A stretch of 5,036 bases of DNA from an uncultured Victivallaceae bacterium. GTDB lineage: Bacteria; Verrucomicrobiota; Lentisphaeria; Victivallales; Victivallaceae. The position numbers and the translations under genes are program-made. Numbering within the stretch: the first letter of the stretch is position 1; every line of letters starts with the position of its first letter. Positions 1 to 5,036 of this stretch are shown one piece after another. The notes beneath the pieces are model-generated. The model did not search any database and had not been told where the DNA came from. It saw nothing but the letters and a program-made list of their open reading frames with translations. The DNA lies in NCBI GenBank assembly GCA_934663655.1, contig CAKUKT010000209.1, positions 1 through 5,036 on the forward strand, in the 5' to 3' direction.

Positions 1-72
1 GGTTTGGGGTGGGAACCCCAAGCAGGTATCATGTTGGCAGCCCTGACCGGGGTTTGGGGTGGGAACCCCGAT
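1..72. repeat. Two copies of a GNRA-capped hairpin repeat, 50 nt apart
   Basis: A 19-nt sequence, GGTTTGGGGTGGGAACCCC, occurs identically at 1-19 and 51-69. Each copy folds into a short hairpin: TTGGGGT (4-10) pairs with ACCCCAA (15-21) around a GGGA loop, which fits the GNRA tetraloop rule, and 54-60 pairs with 65-71 around the same loop. In the second copy the A at position 20 is replaced by G, turning a T-A pair into a T.G pair, so the stem would survive in RNA. The 31 nt between the copies do not recur after the second copy. The first copy touches the window edge, so the repeat may extend or continue upstream. Function unknown; an intergenic repeat family is the simplest reading. Confidence 0.7.
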
Positions 73-80
73 ACAGCCAT

Positions 81-105
81 GGGGGAGAAGACTGGGGGGG
101 GAGGG
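81..105 (+). other. G-rich tract with G-quadruplex potential
   Basis: The + strand has G-runs at 81-85 (5 G), 94-101 (8 G) and 103-105 (3 G). Four runs of three can be drawn (83-85, 94-96, 99-101, 103-105), but the first loop is 8 nt, slightly over the usual 7-nt limit. It lies about 20 nt upstream of the symporter -35 box. Whether it folds or has any role is unknown. Confidence 0.35.
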
Positions 106-116
106 AATATTTCCCT
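102..116. promoter_or_regulatory. Possible operator palindrome upstream of the symporter promoter
   Basis: AGGGAA (102-107) and TTCCCT (111-116) form a perfect 6-bp inverted repeat around TAT. It ends 8 nt before the putative -35 box, a position where an activator or repressor could bind. The evidence is symmetry and location only; no known regulator motif is recognised. Confidence 0.3.
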
Positions 117-124
117 GCGGACGC

Positions 125-152
125 TTGCAAAAAAGCAGCTCCGTGCTATATT
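125..152 (+). promoter_or_regulatory. Predicted sigma70-type promoter of the symporter gene
   Basis: TTGCAA (125-130) resembles the -35 consensus and TATATT (147-152) the -10 consensus, separated by 16 nt. A TG at 144-145, one base before the -10 box, gives an extended -10 element. The start of transcription would be near 159, leaving a leader of about 60 nt before the ATG at 221. Predicted by eye. Confidence 0.5.
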
Positions 153-220
153 CCTTTTCAGTGTGAAATTTCCGGACGGGTTGTCATATTATTAAACCAA
201 ACTGGAGTGCATTACCGAAG

Positions 221-1882
221 ATGACATTCATTACTCTGGGATCTTTTGTTTTTTTCACAGCCCTGGTAGCATTCATAACGTGGTTGTTGACGAGGCGTGA
301 AGATGTTTCTTCCGAGCAGGGTTTTTTCCTTGCCGGTCGCAACCTCACCTTTCCGCTGATTGCCGGATCGCTGTTGTTGACGAATCTTTCCACAGAGCAA
401 CTGGTTGGTTTGAACGGTGATGCTTTCATTGCCGGTTTGTCGGTGATGGTCTGGGAAGTAATGGCGGTAGTCGCGCTGGTGGTTATGGCGTGGTTTTTTC
501 TTCCCCGTTTTCTGAAGAGCGGCATTACGACGATTCCGCAGTTGCTGGAATTACGATTTGATCGTCAGACGCAGGTGATCTGTAATTTGATTTTTCTGGC
601 TGCTTATGCAACGATTCTGTTACCGATTGTGCTTTATACTGGTGCGTCCGGTTTAGCGGGGATCCTTGATCTTGGTAAGCTCACCGGCATTGAATCCGAT
701 ACGGTAATTCTGTGGATAATGGTCTGGTTTGTTGGACTGGTTGGAGCTGCGTATGCTCTTTTCGGCGGTCTGCGTTCGGTGGTTGTATCGGATACTCTCA
801 ATGGTATTGGTCTTCTGACTGGAGGATTGTTGATTACAATTTTCGGGCTCCAGCTTATTGGAGGAGACGGTGGGGTTGTTGGTGGTATTACGGCGTTGTC
901 GGAGACGATTCCAGAACGTTTCAACTCAATCGGAGGGGCAGATGCTCCGGTGCCGTTTGGATCGATTTTCACCGGGGTATTGGTGATAAACCTTTTCTAC
1001 TGGTGTACCAATCAGCAAATTATTCAGCGTACGCTTGCGGCGCGCAATCTTGCCGAGGGCCAGAAAGGGGTTCTGCTCTGTGCGCTGCTCAAGCTTTTCG
1101 GTCCGCTTTACCTGGTTCTTCCCGGTATTATGGCCTACTATCTCTTTGTGTTGCAGAGTCCGATTCCGGGGTTGAAGCCGGTAGACGCTTATGGCACCTT
1201 GGTGAGGACAGTATTACCGGCGCCGTTGACCGGGTTTTTCATGGCGGTAATGGTTGGTGCTATTCTTTCGAGTTTCAATTCCGCGCTCAACAGTACGTGT
1301 ACGCTTTTCTGTCTTGGTATTTACAAATCCTTGTGGAAACCGTCGGCCAGTGATGCGGAGGTGGTGCGTTCCGGTAAATACTTCGGCGTGGTGATTGCGT
1401 TGATTGCGATGTTCACCGCACCGCTGCTGGCCGGTCAGACCAGTATTTTCACCTATTTGCAGACGATGAACGGCATCTACTTCATTCCAATTTTCTCGGT
1501 TGTATTGATGGGCTTGCTCGGTCGACGGGTCCCTTCAGCGGCTGCCAAGATCGCATTGATCGGTGGAGTGGTGTTCATCACGTGCGGTTATTTTCTGTTT
1601 CCCAGGTTGGGGTGGGATGTAGTCAATGCCTGGGGAGGCAACTATCATTTTCTTGGAGTGGTTTTTCTGCTGCTGCTTGCCTTTATGTATATTTACGGGC
1701 TGGTCTGTCCAACTCGTGAGAAGTGGGTTCAGCAGTATTCCGGGGAGGTGGAGCTTACCCCATGGAGACATGTCTGGCTTGCCGGGGTATTGTTATTGCT
1801 GGCGGTGGCGGCGATCTATGTGATCTTCGCGGATCTGTCGGTGCTCGGCATCACGGCTCCTCCGGTGTCTCCCGGGTCATGA
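221..1882 (+). CDS. Sodium:solute symporter (SSS/SLC5 family), YidK/vSGLT-like, probable sugar uptake
   Basis: A 553-residue inner-membrane protein with about 13-14 hydrophobic segments that probably couples Na+ entry to uptake of a sugar or similar small solute. Its N-terminus, the TNLSTEQLVGL segment (54-64), YWCTNQQIIQRTLA (260-273) and SSFNSALNST (350-359) closely resemble E. coli YidK and Vibrio SGLT as I remember them. By that remembered alignment, Q60, E79, N257, K291 and Q414 match vSGLT sugar-contact residues, Y260 matches the inner gate tyrosine, and A347, S350 and S351 match the Na2 sodium site. The vSGLT S91 position is alanine here (A82). The ATG at 221 is chosen because the first residues align with YidK without a gap; GGAG at 204-207 is a somewhat distant (13 nt) ribosome-binding site. 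The gene stands alone, with its own promoter and terminator. Length is usual for the family. The exact substrate cannot be read from sequence. Confidence 0.95.
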   Translation: MTFITLGSFVFFTALVAFITWLLTRREDVSSEQGFFLAGRNLTFPLIAGSLLLTNLSTEQLVGLNGDAFIAGLSVMVWEVMAVVALVVMAWFFLPRFLKSGITTIPQLLELRFDRQTQVICNLIFLAAYATILLPIVLYTGASGLAGILDLGKLTGIESDTVILWIMVWFVGLVGAAYALFGGLRSVVVSDTLNGIGLLTGGLLITIFGLQLIGGDGGVVGGITALSETIPERFNSIGGADAPVPFGSIFTGVLVINLFYWCTNQQIIQRTLAARNLAEGQKGVLLCALLKLFGPLYLVLPGIMAYYLFVLQSPIPGLKPVDAYGTLVRTVLPAPLTGFFMAVMVGAILSSFNSALNSTCTLFCLGIYKSLWKPSASDAEVVRSGKYFGVVIALIAMFTAPLLAGQTSIFTYLQTMNGIYFIPIFSVVLMGLLGRRVPSAAAKIALIGGVVFITCGYFLFPRLGWDVVNAWGGNYHFLGVVFLLLLAFMYIYGLVCPTREKWVQQYSGEVELTPWRHVWLAGVLLLLAVAAIYVIFADLSVLGITAPPVSPGS

Positions 1883-1926
1883 GCGAATATTTCACGCGTA
1901 TTGAATGAGATGATATCTGATTTTAC

Positions 1927-1961
1927 CGGAATCCCGTTTGATACGGGAGTCCGTTTTTTTT
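1927..1961 (+). terminator. Intrinsic terminator of the symporter gene
   Basis: CGGAATCCCGT (1927-1937) pairs with ACGGGAGTCCG (1943-1953): ten base pairs with one A/G mismatch around a 5-nt loop, followed by eight T (1954-1961). It begins 45 nt after the symporter stop codon. Hairpin plus T-run on the + strand is the standard factor-independent arrangement. Confidence 0.92.
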
Positions 1962-2124
1962 ATATTTTTTTGAGGAAGGAAGGACAAACAACGCAAATTG
2001 TGGAGTGAGGTAAAAGTTTTCTTCGGGTATGAATACGGTACTGTGGAGAAGGAATGTCCCCGAATGATGCGATTGAGTAATATGTTGCCGGGTAGGGGCG
2101 AGAACTTGTTGCGTTCAACCAGTA

Positions 2125-2172
2125 CAGCAAAACACCGTCGGCACGGAGAAGTTGAATCCGTGCCGACGGTGT
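2125..2172 (-). terminator. Terminator hairpin downstream of gdhA
   Basis: ACACCGTCGGCACGGA (2132-2147) and its exact complement (2157-2172) make a perfect 16-bp stem with a 9-nt loop. On the - strand the stem is followed by TTTTGCTG, a short T-run, while the + strand side has none, so it is assigned to gdhA, whose stop codon lies 35 nt before it. The very strong stem offsets the modest T-tract. It also blocks read-through between the convergent genes. Confidence 0.8.
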
Positions 2173-2207
2173 CGTTAATGTTGAAAATTCCGGCTTGCCG
2201 TGAATGA

Positions 2208-3515
<1,308 letters not shown>

Positions 3516-3520
3516 CTATC

Positions 3521-3548
3521 ATTATACCCGATCAGATCATATCCTCAA
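3521..3548 (-). promoter_or_regulatory. Predicted sigma70-type promoter of gdhA
   Basis: On the - strand a perfect TATAAT lies at 3526-3521, with TTGAGG (3548-3543, four of six consensus bases) 16 nt upstream. Transcription would start near 3514, giving a very short leader that begins at or within the ribosome-binding site AAAGGA (3515-3510). The -10 box is strong; the -35 is moderate. The leader is short enough that another upstream start is possible. Confidence 0.55.
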
Positions 3549-3570
3549 AACATATCATAATTTTTCAAAA

Positions 3571-3600
3571 TTACAAGGTTAATTGTTGATATACTTGTAA
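3571..3600. promoter_or_regulatory. 7-bp inverted repeat between kinase and gdhA: operator or weak kinase terminator
   Basis: TTACAAG (3571-3577) and CTTGTAA (3594-3600) are exact complements separated by 16 nt in an AT-rich gap. Lying about 25 nt upstream of the gdhA -35 box, it could be a regulator site. Read on the - strand, it starts 15 nt after the kinase stop and is followed by TTTT, so it may instead act as a weak terminator for the kinase gene. The long loop and AT-rich stem make a stable RNA hairpin unlikely. Confidence 0.35.
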
Positions 3601-3614
3601 ATTATTTTCCAAAA

Positions 3615-4628
3615 TCAGTGAGTATTTACCAGCAGCCAGAAGAGTACTAATCCCAACAGCGCCAGGATCACTACCGTTGCCGTAATCATCAGCGGCAGAA
3701 CTCCTGCGCCACTGGCCGGCTTCGGGGTGCCGGAGGCCAGCATGTCAAGTTTTTTCCGCACACGCGGATTAACCGCCCGTGGAGAACGACGACGACGGCG
3801 GACCTCAATCAGAAAGTTCTTGATATCAGACCAGTTTTTGGGCCGTTCCTCGGGGCTTTTGGCGAGCAGGCGATCTGCGAAAAGCGATATATCGTGTTCA
3901 ATATCCGGATTGTAGACGATCATGGGATCGGGTTTGCAGAACTGGTGTTGTTCAAGCAGCATGTCGATATCGCCTCGAAATGGGGGGCGTCCGGACAGCA
4001 ATTCGTAAAACATCACCCCGAAACTGTAAATATCACTGGATACGCCTCCGCGTTCGCCACGGATTACCTCCGGTGCGACGTAAAGCGGGGTTGCCATTAT
4101 CTCTCCGGACGGGGTTGCACCGTTGATTCGCGCCAATCCCAAATCTGCAAGTTTCAGAACATCGTCCGCGTCTCGAATCAGCAAGTTTCCCGGTTTGATA
4201 TCGCCATGGGTAATGCTGTGAAATTTCCAGGCGTAGTCCAAGGCATCGGCAAGGGAAATGAATGTATCCAGCAGAAATTCCGGAGTGAGTCGTTCCGGTT
4301 CTTCAAGTCGGATTTCCTCAAGGCTTCTTCCCGGGACATACTCCATGACGAAGTAACTGATTCCGGTCGCAGTCGAACCGACATCAAGCGCTTGAACGAT
4401 GTTGGGATGTTCCAATCTGGCCACCAACCGCGCTTCATGCACAAAACATTTAATATATTCTGGAGAAGAGGAATATTCGGGCAGCAGAATTTTACAGGCG
4501 ACTTCCCGGTCGAGCAGCAGCTGTTTAGCCAGATAAACAATTCCGTTGCTGCCCTGACCGATTTCCCGCAACAGCTGAAAACCCGGTATTTCGTGTCCAG
4601 TGAAGCCGTTGAGTTCGGTTTTACTCAT
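3615..4628 (-). CDS. Hanks-type Ser/Thr protein kinase with C-terminal membrane anchor
   Basis: A 337-residue PknB-like kinase that probably phosphorylates Ser/Thr on cytoplasmic proteins while tethered to the inner membrane. Visible motifs in order: glycine loop GQGSNGIV (24-31), ATP-binding lysine K46 (VACK), helix-C glutamate E65, catalytic loop HGDIKPGN (141-148) with base D143 and N148, metal-binding D162 in DLG (replacing DFG), APE (185-187), D199 of SSDIYSFG, and R262 in the last subdomain. All residues needed for catalysis appear present. The usual HRD arginine is glycine, so this is a non-RD kinase. A very basic stretch (277-293) leads to one hydrophobic segment (about 310-334) with only a few residues after it. 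There is no PASTA or other external sensor domain. The ATG at 4628 places the kinase domain normally; its ribosome-binding site is weak (GGTG, 4638-4635). It lies upstream of gdhA, 114 nt away on the same strand, but has its own promoter. Substrate unknown. Confidence 0.95.
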   Translation of the reverse strand: MSKTELNGFTGHEIPGFQLLREIGQGSNGIVYLAKQLLLDREVACKILLPEYSSSPEYIKCFVHEARLVARLEHPNIVQALDVGSTATGISYFVMEYVPGRSLEEIRLEEPERLTPEFLLDTFISLADALDYAWKFHSITHGDIKPGNLLIRDADDVLKLADLGLARINGATPSGEIMATPLYVAPEVIRGERGGVSSDIYSFGVMFYELLSGRPPFRGDIDMLLEQHQFCKPDPMIVYNPDIEHDISLFADRLLAKSPEERPKNWSDIKNFLIEVRRRRRSPRAVNPRVRKKLDMLASGTPKPASGAGVLPLMITATVVILALLGLVLFWLLVNTH

Positions 4629-4676
4629 TTAAGGCACCAGTAATGTGACGAATTATCCTGTCCACCTATCCCAGAT

Positions 4677-4705
4677 AATATAGCATCCTCAATCAACACG
4701 GTCAA
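4677..4705 (-). promoter_or_regulatory. Predicted strong sigma70-type promoter of the kinase gene
   Basis: On the - strand TTGACC (4705-4700, five of six consensus bases) and TATATT (4682-4677, five of six) are separated by the ideal 17 nt. TGC directly before the -10 box gives an extended -10 element, identical (TGCTATATT) to that of the symporter promoter. The start would be near 4670, leaving a leader of about 42 nt before the kinase ATG. Confidence 0.65.
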
Positions 4706-4917
4706 GCGGATATTCTTCCGCAACCGCTTCGGAGTTTTCCGGCAGTTCCTGATGTGATGCTATTATTCGCAAACCTTGTCAACCAAATGACGGTTTTAGC
4801 GCGGACAAGTTGGACAAGAAAGGCGACGAGGTGATCCCGAGTATAGTAATCCGTGCGAGCTGGAGCCCCGGAGGCAAAGCATGTCGCCAACGACACGAAT
4901 CCCCCAACTAACCCTAC

Positions 4918-4952
4918 GCGGAGTGAGCGCCGCTGGCGCGAATGGAGCGGAG
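4918..4952. repeat. G+C-rich block of reiterated GCGGAG/GAGCG motifs with small hairpin
   Basis: GCGGAGTGAGCGC (4918-4930) and GCGCGAATGGAGCGGAG (4936-4952) are imperfect copies of one another, and GCGCC/GGCGC (4927-4931 and 4935-4939) form a 5-bp inverted repeat with a 3-nt loop. It adjoins the larger hairpin at 4963-5017 and may be part of the same intergenic element. Function unknown. Confidence 0.35.
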
Positions 4953-4962
4953 GGCGTTTGGA

Positions 4963-5017
4963 GTCCGGCGCTGCTCGGGTCCCAACCGATTACTGTCGGT
5001 TGGGTGCAGCGGCGGAC
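4963..5017. repeat. Two-tier imperfect palindrome, REP-like structured element
   Basis: The outer arms GTCCGGCGCTGC (4963-4974) and GCAGCGGCGGAC (5006-5017) pair at 11 of 12 positions, with one G/G mismatch. Inside, CCCAACCGA (4981-4989) and TCGGTTGGG (4996-5004) pair perfectly around the loop TTACTG. Six bases (4975-4980) on the left and one (5005) on the right form an asymmetric bulge between the tiers. Neither strand has a T-run after the stem, so it is not an intrinsic terminator. It resembles extragenic palindromic repeats or a structured RNA; which of these cannot be told from one copy. Confidence 0.6.
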
Positions 5018-5036
5018 GAAGTTGCGGACGTCATGC

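Larger units (their letters stand above)
1883..2207. other. Convergent intergenic region without a gene
   Basis: These 325 nt separate the ends of the symporter and gdhA. They hold the symporter terminator (1927-1961) and the gdhA terminator hairpin (2132-2172). Between them, 1962-2131, I see no convincing gene, RNA or repeat. A 69-codon open frame from a TTG at 1998 follows a purine-rich stretch (1973-1984), but it runs straight through the gdhA terminator stem and resembles nothing I know, so it is not called. Confidence 0.6.
4629..5036. other. Intergenic region upstream of the kinase, no gene seen
   Basis: These 408 nt hold the kinase promoter (4677-4705) and, from about 4860 on, a G+C-rich end with short inverted and direct repeats (4918-4952, 4963-5017). 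No open frame has family resemblance; a 64-codon frame on the - strand (4702-4896) covers the kinase -35 box and looks accidental. A perfect TTGACA occurs on the - strand (4782-4777), but no -10 box lies at a usable distance. No tRNA was recognised. The composition shift after 4860 suggests a repeat element or the edge of another unit beyond the window. Confidence 0.5.

Noticed and set aside
1..72. CRISPR array
   Set aside because: Only two copies of a 19-nt shared sequence are visible, with a self-pairing core and no cas genes; the shared part is shorter than usual CRISPR repeats. The left end is cut, so an array cannot be fully excluded.
1998..2207. 69-codon open frame with a TTG start after a purine-rich stretch
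   Set aside because: It runs through the perfect terminator stem of gdhA, has an unusual start and no family resemblance.
3894..4643. 249-codon open frame on the + strand opposite the kinase
   Set aside because: It is antisense to a kinase gene whose motifs are all intact, and its translation matches no known family.
4777..4782. Perfect TTGACA on the - strand as a second kinase promoter
   Set aside because: No -10-like hexamer lies 15-19 nt downstream; the nearest candidates are at 9 and 14 nt.
4702..4896. 64-codon open frame on the - strand upstream of the kinase
   Set aside because: It overlaps the kinase -35 element, has low-information composition and no recognisable similarity.
4980..5005. 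Integron attC-like site (TCCCAAC ... GTTGGGT)
   Set aside because: The right end fits GTTRRRY, but the left end fails the first base of RYYYAAC, and the 26-nt span is far shorter than known attC sites. No integrase gene is seen.

Overview
The window carries three clear protein-coding genes: a sodium/solute symporter on the + strand (221-1882), then, on the - strand, an NADP-type glutamate dehydrogenase (gdhA, 2208-3500) and a membrane-tethered Hanks-type Ser/Thr kinase (3615-4628). Moderate G+C, a Hanks-type kinase with HGD/DLG motifs, a YidK/vSGLT-like sugar symporter and a bacterial hexameric-type GDH would fit a Gram-negative bacterium of the PVC group, for example a Lentisphaerota/Victivallales-like gut anaerobe. 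That placement is an inference from protein flavour, not a proof; no rRNA or tRNA is present to settle it.

Layout. Positions 1-220 are non-coding: two copies of a short GNRA-capped hairpin repeat 50 nt apart, a very G-rich tract, a 15-nt palindrome, and a good sigma70-type promoter for the symporter. The symporter ends in a textbook intrinsic terminator (1927-1961). The convergent intergenic stretch 1962-2207 holds little apart from a 16-bp perfect hairpin that terminates gdhA from the other side. Between gdhA and the kinase (3501-3614) lies an AT-rich gap with a consensus -10 box for gdhA and a 7-bp inverted repeat. Upstream of the kinase (4629-5036) there is a strong promoter and then a G+C-rich, apparently non-coding end with a large two-tier hairpin of REP-like appearance.

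The genes do not form an obvious pathway. The symporter is an independent, convergently oriented unit that probably imports a sugar or related solute with Na+. gdhA assimilates ammonium into glutamate. The kinase lies upstream of gdhA on the same strand but each has its own promoter, so any link is speculative.

The most noteworthy observation is that the otherwise canonical GDH lacks about 18 residues in frame (junction near 2721-2729), exactly where the Rossmann fold should carry the SDSxG cofactor-discriminating loop. Next are the two-tier hairpin at 4963-5017, the kinase's non-RD HGD/DLG catalytic motifs with a C-terminal tail anchor and no sensor domain, and the hairpin repeats at the left edge. 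I did not find a clearly new multi-gene system.
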